From Microbacterium sp. LWH7-1.2 (GTDB lineage Bacteria > Actinomycetota > Actinomycetes > Actinomycetales > Microbacteriaceae): 64,000 nt of DNA. Positions 1 through 9,191 of the stretch are shown here, piece by piece (positions within the stretch are counted from its first letter, which is position 1; every line of letters begins with the position of its first letter). A program made the position numbers and the translations under genes. The stretch spans positions 2,976,001 to 3,040,000 of the forward strand of contig NZ_CP151637.1 of the NCBI RefSeq assembly GCF_038397755.1, given 5' to 3'. The notes below the pieces were generated by a model, which saw only the letters and a program-made list of their open reading frames with translations, ran no database searches and had not been told where the DNA came from.

Positions 1-321
1 CCGCCAAGGTGATCGGACGGGGTTCATCTCAAAGATTTCTTGTCATGGTGTTAACGGCTGTGGAAACTGTGGACAACTGTCGCCTCATCAGTCGGGAGAC
101 GGAAACCACACACGTGTGAGTTGTGGAGACGCTCCGGAGAGCGGTCGGAAAGACGAATGACAAGAACTGTGGATTCCGCAATCCATCCACAGGTCTCCCC
201 CGCTCGTTCACAGCGGTTTCCGCAGCTTGGGAGAGTTATCCACAGGTTTTCCACACTGTGAAGAACCGAAATGATGGCCCTGCTCTCCGCGCGTGTCAAG
301 AACTTCTTCAGGCATATACAC
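1..321. other. oriC: Chromosomal origin region (oriC) with DnaA boxes
   Basis: This non-coding spacer lies downstream of dnaA, on the side where dnaN normally sits in actinobacteria; dnaN itself would be beyond the left edge. Boxes in TGTGGANNN orientation are at 59-67 (TGTGGAAAC), 68-76 (TGTGGACAA), 122-130 (TGTGGAGAC) and 168-176 (TGTGGATTC). Boxes in the opposite orientation are at 183-191 (CCATCCACA), 236-244 (TTATCCACA, perfect) and 247-255 (TTTTCCACA). A 10-bp palindrome CACACGTGTG is at 109-118. Dense boxes in both orientations next to dnaA are typical of a bacterial origin. The left boundary and the unwinding element cannot be judged because the region runs off the window. Confidence 0.85.
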
Positions 322-357
322 CGAGGGGCCCGCGCGTCGTCACGCACGGGCCCCTCG
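322..357 (-). terminator. Hairpin terminator of dnaA
   Basis: Perfect 11-bp inverted repeat CGAGGGGCCCG (322-332) and CGGGCCCCTCG (347-357), 18 bases beyond the dnaA stop codon. It separates dnaA transcription from the origin. Confidence 0.8.
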
Positions 358-375
358 AGGGGTGTAGGGGAGGAT

Positions 376-1824
376 TCAGCGACCGTTGCGGCCGAGCTGA
401 GCGGTGATCTCGGTCACCTGGTTGTAGATCGACCGGCGCTCCTTCATGAGCTCGCTGATCTTCTTGTACGCGTACATCACGGTCGTGTGGTCGCGGTTGC
501 CGAACAGCTGCCCGATCTTGGGCAGTGACAGGCTCGTGCGCTCACGACACAGGTACATCGCGATCTGACGGGCGGTCGCGACGGATTGCGACCGGCTCGA
601 CCCGTAGAGGTCGTCGACGGTGAGCTTGAAGTAGGCCGCGGTCGCTGTGATGATGTCGGTCGGCGAGATGACGTTGGCGTCGTCCTGGTCGACGATGTCA
701 CGCAGCACGGTCTGGGCCAGCGACATGTCGAGCGTCGAGCGGTTGAGGCTCGCGAACGCCGAGACACGGATGAGGGCGCCCTCGAGCTCGCGGATGTTGC
801 TCGAGACCACGGTCGCGATGTACTCCATCACCTCGTCGGGGATGTGGAGCCGCTCGGACTGCGCCTTCTTGCGGAGGATCGCGATGCGCGTCTCGAGGTC
901 GGGCGCCTGCACATCGGTGATGAGCCCCCATTCGAAGCGGCTGCGCATGCGGTCTTCGAAGCCGGTGAGGTGCTTGGGGGGCACATCGCTCGTGATCACG
1001 ACCTGCTTGTCGTGGTCGTGCAGCTGGTTGAACGTGTGGAAGAAGGCTTCCTGCGTCTCGGCCCGGCCTTGGAGGAACTGGATGTCGTCGATCAGCAGGA
1101 TGTCGACATCCCGGTATCGGGCCTGGAACGCCGAGCCGCGGTTGTTGGCGATCGAGTTGATGAAGTCGTTGGTGAACTCCTCGCTCGACACGTAACGCAC
1201 GCGGATACCGGCATAGAGACTCAGCGCGTAGTCGCCGATCGCGTGAAGAAGGTGCGTCTTGCCGAGACCCGAGTCCCCGTAGATGAAGAGCGGGTTGTAC
1301 GCCTTCGCCGGCGCCTCGGCGACAGCGACCGCCGCGGCATGGGCGAACCGGTTGGACTGCCCGATGACGAAGTTGTCGAACGTGTACTTCGGGTTCAGTC
1401 GCGTATCGCTGCGCGAGACGGATGCTGCGTCCCCCGTGTCGTCGAGCGGCGGGCGTCCGACGGGCGTGGTCTGGAGTCCGATCGGCGGCGCGACGGGTGC
1501 CGCGACCGACTGGACCGGGATCGGCGCAGTGAGATGCACGTCGGCGAGATCCGGGTTGACCACGACGCGGAAGTTCGACGCGGGGTCCTGGACGTCCTGG
1601 GCGACGCGCGTGAGCGCCTCCAGGATCGGCGCGCGCATGCGCTTGGTGAACTGGGCCGCGGTCAGATCGTTGGGAACGTCGAGATAGAGCGTTCCGCCCA
1701 TGACACCCTGCGGAACGGCCAGACTGATGAAGCCGTGCAGCTGCGGGGTGATGCGATCGTCTCGCACGAGTTCGTCCAGGACGGCCGTCCAGACCGGTAC
1801 ATCTGGAACTTCGTGCGGTGTCAT
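376..1824 (-). CDS. dnaA: Chromosomal replication initiator protein DnaA
   Basis: DnaA binds the origin boxes as an ATP complex, opens the duplex and loads the DnaB helicase. The 482-residue product has an N-terminal interaction domain (about 1-95), a variable linker rich in Pro and Thr (about 96-143), an AAA+ domain with Walker A GDSGLGKT at 183-190 and Walker B LLIDDIQFL, and a C-terminal DNA-binding domain with the signature DHTTVMYAYKKI. Length is normal for actinobacteria. The ATG at 1824 is preceded by a G-rich stretch acting as a Shine-Dalgarno. It is transcribed divergently from rpmH, with a perfect DnaA box at 1883-1891 upstream, consistent with autoregulation. Confidence 0.98.
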   Translation of the reverse strand: MTPHEVPDVPVWTAVLDELVRDDRITPQLHGFISLAVPQGVMGGTLYLDVPNDLTAAQFTKRMRAPILEALTRVAQDVQDPASNFRVVVNPDLADVHLTAPIPVQSVAAPVAPPIGLQTTPVGRPPLDDTGDAASVSRSDTRLNPKYTFDNFVIGQSNRFAHAAAVAVAEAPAKAYNPLFIYGDSGLGKTHLLHAIGDYALSLYAGIRVRYVSSEEFTNDFINSIANNRGSAFQARYRDVDILLIDDIQFLQGRAETQEAFFHTFNQLHDHDKQVVITSDVPPKHLTGFEDRMRSRFEWGLITDVQAPDLETRIAILRKKAQSERLHIPDEVMEYIATVVSSNIRELEGALIRVSAFASLNRSTLDMSLAQTVLRDIVDQDDANVISPTDIITATAAYFKLTVDDLYGSSRSQSVATARQIAMYLCRERTSLSLPKIGQLFGNRDHTTVMYAYKKISELMKERRSIYNQVTEITAQLGRNGR

Positions 1825-2134
1825 GGCCCCCCCGGGTTGTTGATGATTCCACCGGAGGCCGCGGAAACGTCGGTCCCAGGCCTGTGGATAACTGCCGGAG
1901 CCACGCTAGTCAGGAGGCGTCGCGTGAGCAAACTCCACTGTAGAACCGGCCTGCGTGTCGGTGCCAGGGTCGGTAGCATCGCCGGTGCATAATGACACGT
2001 TCTGTGCTCGGTTTGAGTTCTCGGGCATCTCGACGTAGCCTTAATCGGTTGACTTATGCCTTCGTGGCAGTCGCCCCTGTACACACGTCCCCGGTCTCGA
2101 GCGTCCCGGTGACACCTGATCGGAAGCAGTCCCT
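1825..2134. promoter_or_regulatory. dnaA-rpmH divergent promoter region
   Basis: This 310-bp non-coding interval holds a perfect DnaA box TGTGGATAA at 1883-1891, 59 bases upstream of dnaA, suited to DnaA autoregulation. A good plus-strand promoter for rpmH is TTGAGT (2013-2018), a 17-base spacer and TAGCCT (2036-2041), giving a leader of roughly 87 bases. With only one clear box it looks less like oriC than the other side of dnaA does. Confidence 0.6.
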
Positions 2135-2272
2135 ATGAGCAAGCGCACCTTCCAGCCCAACAACCGTCGCCGCGCCAAGAAGCACGGCTTCCGCGCCCGC
2201 ATGCGCACGCGCGCCGGCCGCAGCATCCTTTCGGCTCGCCGCGCCAAGGGGCGCACCGAGCTCTCGGCCTGA
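2135..2272 (+). CDS. rpmH: 50S ribosomal protein L34
   Basis: A 45-residue, very basic protein beginning [20 protein letters not shown], the L34 signature. It is a structural protein of the large ribosomal subunit. The gene is too short for usual ORF cut-offs but is unmistakable from sequence and from its conserved place between dnaA and rnpA. It lies 8 bp before rnpA and is probably co-transcribed with it. Confidence 0.98.
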   Translation: MSKRTFQPNNRRRAKKHGFRARMRTRAGRSILSARRAKGRTELSA

Positions 2273-2280
2273 CCCGAGCG

Positions 2281-2616
2281 GTGCTCGCGAGGCCGAACCG
2301 ACTCACCCGCGGATCGGAGTACAAGGCCGTCGTCCGTCGGGGTCGTCGGTGTGCCGGAGCGCACACCATCACCTACGTGAACCGCGTCGTGACCGATGGT
2401 CCGGCGCGGTTCGGTTTCATCGTGAGCAAGCAGGTCGGTGGCGCGGTCGTGCGCAACACCGTCCGACGCCGGCTCAAGGCGCTGTGCTTCGAGTCGATCG
2501 AAGCGGTCGCGCCGGGCAGCGAGGTCGTCATCCGCGCACTTCCCAGTTCGGCATCCGCTTCTTTCGATGATCTGCGCAGCGACGTCGTGAAATGTCTTGC
2601 GCGGAGGGCCGTATGA
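2281..2616 (+). CDS. rnpA: Ribonuclease P protein component
   Basis: Protein subunit of RNase P, which removes 5' leaders from pre-tRNAs together with the catalytic RNA. The 111-residue basic protein starts with GTG and has the typical N-terminus [13 protein letters not shown] and the RNA-binding helix [13 protein letters not shown], a variant of the family RNR motif. Its stop codon overlaps the yidD start (ATGA). Order rpmH-rnpA-yidD-yidC is the classical one. Confidence 0.97.
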   Translation: MLARPNRLTRGSEYKAVVRRGRRCAGAHTITYVNRVVTDGPARFGFIVSKQVGGAVVRNTVRRRLKALCFESIEAVAPGSEVVIRALPSSASASFDDLRSDVVKCLARRAV

Positions 2617-2969
2617 GCGTTCTTCCCGCCTACGCGTTCGGAGACGCCGAGTTCTCGGCATCCGATTCCCTGCGCAGCATCCCTCTGCTCCCCCGCAACG
2701 CGGTGCTCGCACTGCTGCACGGCTACCGCGCCACGATCTCGCACACCTACGGCGACGTCTGCAAGTACTACCCGTCATGCTCGGCGTACGCCGTCGGCGC
2801 AGTGCAGCAGCACGGGGCCGTCGTCGGTTCGGCGCTGACTGCGGCGCGGATCGCGCGGTGCCACCCCTGGGCGGCCGGCGGCGTCGATGACGTGCCGCCC
2901 CGCAAGAACTTCCGGCACGCGCTGACCCGCCACGGGTTCGTCGTGCCTGCCCCCACCGGAAAGGACTGA
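2613..2969 (+). CDS. yidD: Membrane protein insertion efficiency factor YidD
   Basis: Small membrane-associated factor that helps insertion and processing of membrane proteins near YidC. The 118-residue product has the family core with [16 protein letters not shown] residues ([12 protein letters not shown]) and [14 protein letters not shown]. The chosen ATG overlaps the rnpA stop by four bases, which fits translational coupling; an in-frame ATG 21 bases upstream, inside rnpA, is less likely. Slightly longer than the E. coli homologue because of an N-terminal extension of about 20 residues. Confidence 0.93.
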   Translation: MSVLPAYAFGDAEFSASDSLRSIPLLPRNAVLALLHGYRATISHTYGDVCKYYPSCSAYAVGAVQQHGAVVGSALTAARIARCHPWAAGGVDDVPPRKNFRHALTRHGFVVPAPTGKD

Positions 2970-2977
2970 TCCTCCGC

Positions 2978-4129
2978 ATGGATCTCTTGTCAGCCCTCGC
3001 CTCGTCGCCGTCCGCTCCGGCGACGAACGGCGGATTCGATCTCTTCGGGATCATCCTCTGGCCGCTCAAGTGGGCGGTCGAGGCGGTACTCGTCTTCTGG
3101 CACTGGCTGTTCACCGCGATCGGGCTTCCGCCGGCAGACGGCATCACGTGGGTGCTGGCGATCATCGGTCTGGTGATCGTCGTGCGTTCGGCGATGATTC
3201 CGCTGTTCGTGCGGCAGATCAAGAGCCAGCGCAAGATGATGGAAATCGCTCCTGAACTGCGGAAAGTTCAGGAGAAGTACAAGGGCAAGAAGGATCAGCT
3301 CTCTCGCGAGGCGATGAGCCGCGAGACGATGGCGCTCTACAAGAAGCACGGCACGACGCCGGTCTCGAGCTGCCTGCCGCTCCTGGTGCAGATGCCCGTC
3401 TTCTTCGCGCTGTTCAGTGTGCTCAATGACGTCACCAAGCACTACGACGCCGGCACGGGCGGAGTGGGTCTGCTCAACGCGACCCTGACAGCCGAGTTCT
3501 ACAACGCCAAACTGTTCGGCGTCGCTTCTCTGCACGAGACGCTCATCGACGCCGTGAACACCGGCAACACACCGGCGATCATCATCCTCGTCGTGCTCGT
3601 CGTGCTCATGATCGCGTCGCAGTTCTTCACCCAGCTGCAGATCATCTCGAAGAACCTGTCGCCTGAGGCCAAGACCGGCCAGGCGTACCAGATGCAGAAG
3701 ATCATGCTGTACATCCTTCCGCTGGGCTTCATCTTCTCCGGCGTCTTCTTCCCCCTCGGTGTCGTCATCTACTGGTTCGTGTCGAATCTGTGGACGATGG
3801 GCCAGCAGTTCCTCGTCATCCGTGAGATGCCGACGCCCGGCTCCGACGCCGCGAAGGCACGCGAGGAGCGCCTCGCGAAGAAGGGCAAGGCGATCGACGC
3901 GTCCGGCAAGGTCGTCCCGATGGAGAAGTACGTTGCCGAGCAGCAGCGCCTGTACGAAGAGGCCGAGCGCGCCAAGGCCGCAGCGCCGAAGCGTCAGCAG
4001 CCGGTGAGCAAGCAGCGTGCGAAGAAGCAGGGACAGAAGCAGCCCGGGTCCGGGCAGAAGCAGGGCGGGCAGGTCTCCGGTGGGACAGACCCCAGTGCGT
4101 CCGGCGCCGGCGCCGGCTCCGCTTCCTGA
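2978..4129 (+). CDS. yidC: Membrane protein insertase YidC
   Basis: Oxa1/YidC/Alb3 insertase that places proteins in the cytoplasmic membrane with SecYEG or alone. The 383-residue product has an early hydrophobic segment (about 22-45), the conserved cytoplasmic loop with KSQRKMMEIAPELRKVQEKY, and further membrane segments including the Oxa1 core TPVSSCLPLLVQMPVFFALF. The C-terminal tail of about 70 residues is lysine- and glutamine-rich, as in many Gram-positive homologues that bind ribosomes. There is no lipobox, unlike the Bacillus type. It follows yidD by 8 bp. Confidence 0.97.
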   Translation: MDLLSALASSPSAPATNGGFDLFGIILWPLKWAVEAVLVFWHWLFTAIGLPPADGITWVLAIIGLVIVVRSAMIPLFVRQIKSQRKMMEIAPELRKVQEKYKGKKDQLSREAMSRETMALYKKHGTTPVSSCLPLLVQMPVFFALFSVLNDVTKHYDAGTGGVGLLNATLTAEFYNAKLFGVASLHETLIDAVNTGNTPAIIILVVLVVLMIASQFFTQLQIISKNLSPEAKTGQAYQMQKIMLYILPLGFIFSGVFFPLGVVIYWFVSNLWTMGQQFLVIREMPTPGSDAAKAREERLAKKGKAIDASGKVVPMEKYVAEQQRLYEEAERAKAAAPKRQQPVSKQRAKKQGQKQPGSGQKQGGQVSGGTDPSASGAGAGSAS

Positions 4130-4164
4130 CCGCACCCGACCGACGCCACACCGAGGATCACGCC

Positions 4165-4683
4165 ATGACCACGTCCCCTGAGTACGCCCCTGTCGACGCG
4201 CGCGACGAGCGGGTCCCCGCGACCGTCGCCCAGCTCGAGGAGGAAGGCGACGTCGCCGCCGACTTCATCGAAGGCCTGCTCGACATCGCCGACATCGACG
4301 GCGACCTCGATCTCGACGTGCGCGCCGGCCGCGCCTACGTCTCGGTCGAGGCACCCTCCGGCGGATCGGTCGCCCTGATCGCGGCGCCCGACACCGTTCA
4401 GGCGCTCCAGGAGCTCACCCGCATCGCGGTGCAGAACCGCACCGGCCGCTTCTCCCGCCTGATCCTCGACATCGGCGGCTCGCGCGACGCGCGCCAGAGC
4501 GAGCTGACCGCTCTCGTCGACCGCGCGATCGCCCGTCTGGATGACGGCGCCTCTCAGGCGTCCCTGCCCGCGATGTCGAGCTACGAGCGCAAGGTCGTCC
4601 ACGACATCGTGGCTGAGCGTGGCTTCGTCTCCGAGTCCTACGGCGAGGGCGCCGACCGTCACACGGTGATCCGTCGCGGCTGA
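4165..4683 (+). CDS. jag: R3H/KH domain RNA-binding protein Jag (KhpB)
   Basis: Single-stranded nucleic acid binding protein usually found after yidC and linked to cell-envelope control. The 172-residue product lacks the long Jag-N domain. A KH-like region lies at about 25-95 and an R3H domain at the C-terminus (MSSYERKVVHDIVAERG, then SYGEGADRHTVIRR). The short acidic N-terminus is typical of actinobacterial versions. It belongs to the rpmH-rsmG operon. Confidence 0.93.
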   Translation: MTTSPEYAPVDARDERVPATVAQLEEEGDVAADFIEGLLDIADIDGDLDLDVRAGRAYVSVEAPSGGSVALIAAPDTVQALQELTRIAVQNRTGRFSRLILDIGGSRDARQSELTALVDRAIARLDDGASQASLPAMSSYERKVVHDIVAERGFVSESYGEGADRHTVIRRG

Positions 4684-4689
4684 GCCGCG

Positions 4690-4705
4690 CGTTTCGCGTG
4701 AAACA
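4690..4705. promoter_or_regulatory. parS-like site 1 (one mismatch)
   Basis: CGTTTCGCGTGAAACA matches the parS core GTTTCACGTGAAAC except for one A-to-G change. It lies between jag and rsmG and is the origin-proximal end of the parS array. The GTG inside it is also a possible in-frame start of rsmG. Confidence 0.6.
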
Positions 4706-4724
4706 CTGTGCTGAGCTTGTCGAA
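4706..4724. repeat. Short REP-like motif before rsmG
   Basis: CTGTGCTGAGCTTGTCGAAG-type sequence. The string CTGAGCTTGTCGAAG is a widespread intergenic repeat motif in high-GC bacteria, recognised from memory. A single copy is seen here and its role is unknown. Confidence 0.35.
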
Positions 4725-4730
4725 GTATCG

Positions 4731-5354
4731 ATGATCGAGATCGAGCAGGAACCCGCGGCAGCCGCCGAGATCTTCGGCGACCGCATCGAGGTCGCGCGGA
4801 AGTTCGCCGACGCGCTCGGCCGACACGGTGAAGAGCGCGGTCTGATCGGACCCCTCGAGCCGCCGCGCCTGTGGTCGCGTCACATCCTGAACAGCGCGGT
4901 CATCGCTCCCCTGTTTTCCGGCCGGGTCGGAGATGTGGGCTCGGGTGCCGGTCTTCCCGGGCTCGTGCTCGCCATCGCTCGTCCCGACGTCGAGTGGGTG
5001 CTGATCGAGCCGATGGAACGCCGTGTGGCGTGGCTCTCGGAGCAGGTCGAGTCCCTCGAGCTCGACAACGTCGAGGTGCTTCGCGCGCGGGCTGAGGACT
5101 GGAAGCGTGGCCCCGTTCTCGACGCGGTGACTGCGCGGGCCGTCAGTGCTCTTCGCACCTTGGTGCCGATCACCGCTCCCCTGGTCCGCGACGGCGGTGA
5201 GCTCATCCTTCTCAAGGGGACGAGTGCCACCAATGAGATCGAGGCAGCAGAGAAGCAGCTCCGCAGGTTCAAGGTGACGAACGCGCGCGTCGAGATCGTC
5301 GGCGACGGTCTGCTCCCCGAACCGTCACGGGTGATCCGAGCCACCGTCCGCTGA
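4731..5354 (+). CDS. rsmG: 16S rRNA (guanine(527)-N7)-methyltransferase RsmG
   Basis: SAM-dependent methyltransferase that modifies G527 of 16S rRNA (GidB). The 207-residue product from ATG 4731 shows the family motifs LWSRHILNSAVIAP, GDVGSGAGLPGLVLAIARP (SAM loop) and VTARAVSALRTLVP. An in-frame GTG at 4698 would add 11 residues (MKHCAELVEVS) but lies inside the parS-like site and REP-like motif, so the ATG is preferred. It is the last gene of the rpmH operon; the parS region follows. Confidence 0.95.
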   Translation: MIEIEQEPAAAAEIFGDRIEVARKFADALGRHGEERGLIGPLEPPRLWSRHILNSAVIAPLFSGRVGDVGSGAGLPGLVLAIARPDVEWVLIEPMERRVAWLSEQVESLELDNVEVLRARAEDWKRGPVLDAVTARAVSALRTLVPITAPLVRDGGELILLKGTSATNEIEAAEKQLRRFKVTNARVEIVGDGLLPEPSRVIRATVR

Positions 5355-5660
5355 AGCCGCCAGTCCGTGAGGCCGCCCACGCACGGGTGATCCGGCTCCC
5401 GATCGGGCTTGGTGCCGGGTGACCGGGGATGCGGTCGTCGCGAGATCTGGCGGAGTGGATCGGCGTTCACCGTGGACTTTGCGGCCGCGCACGTTGAGGT
5501 GAACCGCGGGCTGCTGGCAGCGCTGCGCGAGCTGGAGGCGTCTTGAGCACTCCCCCGATGAGTAACTACGGACCTTTGTACGTTGCCCTGCATGCCGTGT
5601 ATGGCGGCTTGGCTGTGAACGCGGGTCCGTGCGGATCAAGCCAGGGCGATGGAGCCGGCA

Positions 5661-5676
5661 TGTTTCACGTGAAACG
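5661..5676. promoter_or_regulatory. parS site 2
   Basis: TGTTTCACGTGAAACG contains the perfect 14-bp palindromic core GTTTCACGTGAAAC bound by ParB/Spo0J in most bacteria. Confidence 0.93.
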
Positions 5677-6332
5677 GAGCTGCGTCCATTCTCGATGGGG
5701 TCCCTCGAACAAGCGCGGCGACTCGCGTGTCCACGCATGGGCCGTGTTCGCCGTCCTCACCGCGTTCTCGCTGCCGGCTTCGCGGCCTCAGCAGCCGCCG
5801 GCGCAAGGCGCGGAGGCTATCCGTCCTTGCCCGGCTTCGCCAGCGGACGTCGCCGCCGTTCCCCACCGAGCCCCCGCGGTAGAGTCGCCGGCGGGTCGAG
5901 TGCTCCCCTGCGAAGGCGCTTCTCCGCATCCGCCTGTTCGATTCAACGGGTATCCGATGGAGGAGCCGCGATCGACTGCTCGAGCCGAGGCCAGAGTCGC
6001 GTACACGCGTGAGTCCTCCTCGCCGGGAACAAGGCGACCGGTGCTGGCGATGACACGTAGCGGTGGGAACGGAAGGGCTCGGGGTGAATCGCGTCTCCGC
6101 GAGCCTGGATGGTGAAGCGTGGGACATGCCGCTCATCGCGAATGGGAACATCGGGTCTTTCGCATCACCGCTGACTGCCGCCGCTACAGCGAAAGCGGGG
6201 TCTTCCCGGGTGTGGGCGCGCGGCGCAGACGAGAGCACGCATCGCGAGCCGCTGCGGGCCTTCAGGCTGCGAGTTCTGAGCCAGGTGACGCCCAGCACGA
6301 GCTGGTCGGGCGTTTCGGATCCGCAGTCACGG

Positions 6333-6348
6333 TGTTTCACGTGAAACG
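6333..6348. promoter_or_regulatory. parS site 3
   Basis: TGTTTCACGTGAAACG with a perfect 14-bp core, 672 bp from the previous site. Confidence 0.93.
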
Positions 6349-7111
6349 GTATGCCCTAGCTCCTTGATTTGACGCGTCTACCGCCGCCGTGCGGGTGGAC
6401 GACCGCGTAGGACGCCAAGTCGGTGCCGTTCGCGTGTTGCGGGCCTGTCGGTCGGCAGATCAGACTGGGATCGGGGTGGCCGGGCCCTCCGGCGCGCACT
6501 ATACCCATCTCGTTCATCGATCCCTTCCCTACCTCGCGCGGGAAACACTAGCGATTGCTCGAGCGGTCGATCGCTCACGCCCGCTGGTCATGACGACGTC
6601 TGCAGATCCGTTCGTGTGATGGAACTCCATCGGGGGTCGCCCCACGTGCATGTGAGCCGAGACGGTGGAGTCTAGAACGGCTCGCCTCAGCACTGCCCCC
6701 GAACCAGACGTTGACTCGGCCTCGCGGTTGCATCTGAGCCGGAACACGCATCACCCCTGGATGCGGACGGAAAGAAGTCCGTCGCGCTGCGGCGCAGATC
6801 GGGCTCACTTGGGCAACGCCCGGACTGCCCGGCGCTTCGCACCGCACCCAGCCGTGCCGGCGAACTCGCCTCGTCTATCGCTCTCCGCTGCTCGTTGCGG
6901 GGCAATCCGCGTGGCCGTTTGCACGCTCGGTTGTCGGTGACATTCCCGCGCTGGTGCAGGTCGCCCGCTCCCATGGCTGATCGGGGCGCGCAGGACCGCA
7001 GCGCGGGATCCGGCATCGCCCGATGCCGGGACGACATCTTCGCGCGTGGGGCTGTCTCGACTGGCGGCGCACGGCGGCCAAGAGTTTCCTGAACCCGCGG
7101 ATATGTGAGTC

Positions 7112-7127
7112 CGTTTCACGTGAAACA
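7112..7127. promoter_or_regulatory. parS site 4
   Basis: CGTTTCACGTGAAACA with a perfect 14-bp core, 779 bp from the previous site. Confidence 0.93.
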
Positions 7128-7587
7128 CCGTGAAGCACACGGTGATGTCGTGGGCCCCGATTGACGGGCGGTTGATTGCGCCGGTCGACGGAGGTCGATG
7201 CCCGATCACGGCGGTGGTCCTGCTCCCTGTACCTGAGCGGCCGTCTATGCCGGCTGAAGCATTGCCGCCTGCCGCACCGATGGTCGACGAACGGAGGACG
7301 TCATCCCCAGGAAGCGGCTTCGAGCTGAAGCCCAGCGCAGGAACCCGACCAGGGTCAGTCTGATCGCCGGCGCGATCCTCAACTCCATGCGGGGCGAAGT
7401 GTCAGAGTGGACAGTGAACGACGACAATTGGATCGGGCCGCATGGCCATCCTCTTTCAGCTCTCGACATCTTGGAATCCGATGCCGCCCGTCACGAGAGG
7501 ACGGTTGGCTTCGCCCGCCCGAGGCCCCGGGAATGCCGAGAGGGTCGAGGAGGCGGTCGACCTTCACCATCGGCGCGAGAACCCGCA

Positions 7588-7603
7588 TGTTTCACGTGAA
7601 ACG
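7588..7603. promoter_or_regulatory. parS site 5
   Basis: TGTTTCACGTGAAACG with a perfect 14-bp core, 476 bp from the previous site. It is the last site before the IS481 element. Confidence 0.93.
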
Positions 7604-7899
7604 TGGGCCAGCTGTCCCTGCTCTCAGCGATGATCGACCGGCTCGCCGCCGGCTCGCCAGTTCCGGGCGGAAGGTCCACACCCGGGTGGGATGCCATCGC
7701 CGATCCGCATGTCGCAGAGGTCTCCGCGACGGGAGCCCGTGGCGCGGGCGGTGCCCCGGGGGCCGTGGTCAGTACACGGCGCGGACCGTGCCTGACAGCC
7801 CACCGGCTTGACCAGCTCGGGCTGGACCGACCTCCTCGTCGAGGCCGATTCCCCACTCCCCTGTTGAGGGTGCAGCGTGATCTCGTGGCCTCGGCTAGG

Positions 7900-9000
7900 T
7901 GTGATGTCCAGGGACGTTGTTTCGGGACACGCCCGGAGTAGCTGAGTAGCGAAGGCCTCCCGGTTGTGAAGTGGAGCTGTCTAGTTCAACCGCTTCACGA
8001 ACGCAGGAGGCCCTCGTGTCCCGCGCTAACGCTGCTCTGACTCCCCGTGCCCGACTGCGCCTCGCGCGCCTTATCGTCGACGAGGGGTGGCCACTGCAGG
8101 TGGCAGCGAAGATGTTCATGGTCTCGACCGTGACAGCCCGGAAGTGGGCGGCCAGATTCCGATCCGAGGGGCCGGCGGGGATGTCGGATCGGTCGAGCCG
8201 CCCCCGCTCGATGCCTGCGAAGACGCCGTCGCCGGTTGTGAAGAAGATCGTGAAGGCCCGCTGGCGGCGTCGGCTGGGCCCGGTCCAGATCGCCGGTGAG
8301 CTCGGTCTGGCTCCGTCGACCGTTCACGCGGTTCTGGTGCGTTGCGGCCTCAACCGCCTCTCCGCGATCGACCGGGTCACCGGGGAGCCGATCCGCCGTT
8401 ATGAGCACGACCATCCCGGCGCACTGATCCACGTCGATGTCACCAAGTTCGGTCGCATCCCCGACGGCGGCGGGCACCGGTTCGTCGGACGGCAGCAGGG
8501 CGCCCGGAACAAGCTCGAGACGCCAGGACTGCCGCGCGGCAAGGACCACAAGCCGAGGACCGGCACCGGGTTCTTCCACACCGTCGTCGACGACAACTCG
8601 CGGGTGGCTTATGTCGAAGAGCACGACGACGAGCGAGCCGAGACTGCCGTCGGCGTCCTCACCCGCGCGATCGCGTTCTTCGCCGATCACGGCGTGACCG
8701 TCGAGCGCGTCCTTTCCGACAACGGCTCCTGCTACCGGTCCCTTGCCTGGCGAGACGCCTGCGCCGACCTCGGCATCAGACACAAGCGCACCCGCCCGTA
8801 CCGCCCGCAGACCAACGGCAAGATCGAGCGCTTCCACCGCACGCTGGCCGACGGATGGGCCTACGCGAAGTTCTACCCGTCAGAGACCGAACGCCGCGAC
8901 GCCCTGCCCGGCTGGATCCACTTCTACAATCACCACAGGCGACACTCCGCAATCGGAGCCCCACCCATCAGCAGGATCAACAACCTGCCTGGACATCACA
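7900..9000 (+). mobile_element. IS481-family insertion sequence, 1101 bp, intact
   Basis: Perfect 13-bp terminal inverted repeats TGTGATGTCCAGG (7900-7912) and CCTGGACATCACA (8988-9000), extending with two mismatches to about 22 bp. Both ends are flanked by the 6-bp duplication GCTAGG (7894-7899 and 9001-9006), matching the NCTAGN target preference of IS481. One full-length DDE transposase fills the element. Intact ends, target duplication and reading frame indicate a fairly recent insertion in the parS region. Confidence 0.95.
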
Positions 9001-9005
9001 GCTAG
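8016..9005 (+). CDS. IS481 family transposase
   Basis: A 329-residue DDE transposase. It has an N-terminal helix-turn-helix region (about 10-60, VAAKMFMVSTVTARKWAARF) and an rve-type catalytic core: Asp in HVDVTKFG near 140, Asp in LSDNGSCYRS near 235 and Glu in GKIERFHRTL near 271. The GTG start is set by AGGAGG at 8005-8010, five bases upstream; an upstream frame start would add 15 unlikely residues. The TAG stop (9003-9005) lies outside the element, in the duplicated target GCTAGG, so insertion into a CTAG target supplies the stop codon. Confidence 0.95.
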   Translation: MSRANAALTPRARLRLARLIVDEGWPLQVAAKMFMVSTVTARKWAARFRSEGPAGMSDRSSRPRSMPAKTPSPVVKKIVKARWRRRLGPVQIAGELGLAPSTVHAVLVRCGLNRLSAIDRVTGEPIRRYEHDHPGALIHVDVTKFGRIPDGGGHRFVGRQQGARNKLETPGLPRGKDHKPRTGTGFFHTVVDDNSRVAYVEEHDDERAETAVGVLTRAIAFFADHGVTVERVLSDNGSCYRSLAWRDACADLGIRHKRTRPYRPQTNGKIERFHRTLADGWAYAKFYPSETERRDALPGWIHFYNHHRRHSAIGAPPISRINNLPGHHS

Positions 9006-9175
9006 GTTCGGGTCTCCTCAGGTGCACGCGCTTCTGCCGGCGAGGGCGCGACGAGTGGCGGAACGGGTGCTGCGAAGCGGGGCAGGTGTGTCCCGTCGAA
9101 CGTGCGACTTGCGCCTAGGTGTAGCGAGGCGTTGGCAGCGGAGTGCAGTGACGCGTGTCGCACGTCCAACAGTTC

Positions 9176-9191
9176 CGTTTCACGTGAAACA
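9176..9191. promoter_or_regulatory. parS site 6
   Basis: CGTTTCACGTGAAACA with a perfect core. It is the first site after the IS element; removing the IS and one target copy would put it 481 bp from site 5. Confidence 0.93.

Larger units (their letters stand above)
5355..7893. other. Gene-poor parS region, left part
   Basis: About 2.5 kb without a gene I can support: reading frames are short, overlapping in several frames, rich in Arg/Pro/Ser and without recognisable domains. It contains parS sites at 5661, 6333, 7112 and 7588. Near its start a 13-bp direct repeat CACGGGTGATCCG occurs at 5324-5336 (end of rsmG) and 5380-5392. A 30-codon frame ending at 5535 reads like a protein C-terminus (VEVNRGLLAALRELEAS), suggesting remnants of lost genes. 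The left flank of the IS481 insertion is its right end. Confidence 0.7.

Noticed and set aside
586..1992. Long plus-strand frame opposite dnaA
   Set aside because: It is the antisense shadow of dnaA in a high-GC gene, with Arg/Val/Asp-rich composition and no domain.
1825..2134. oriC on the rpmH side of dnaA
   Set aside because: Only one clear DnaA box is present, while the other side of dnaA has at least seven; actinobacterial origins are usually dnaA-dnaN.
5543..6115. 190-codon frame in the parS region
   Set aside because: Composition (Arg, Pro, Ser, Ala) is that of non-coding high-GC DNA. It reads through a parS site as FHVKR, has competing frames on both strands, and matches no family.
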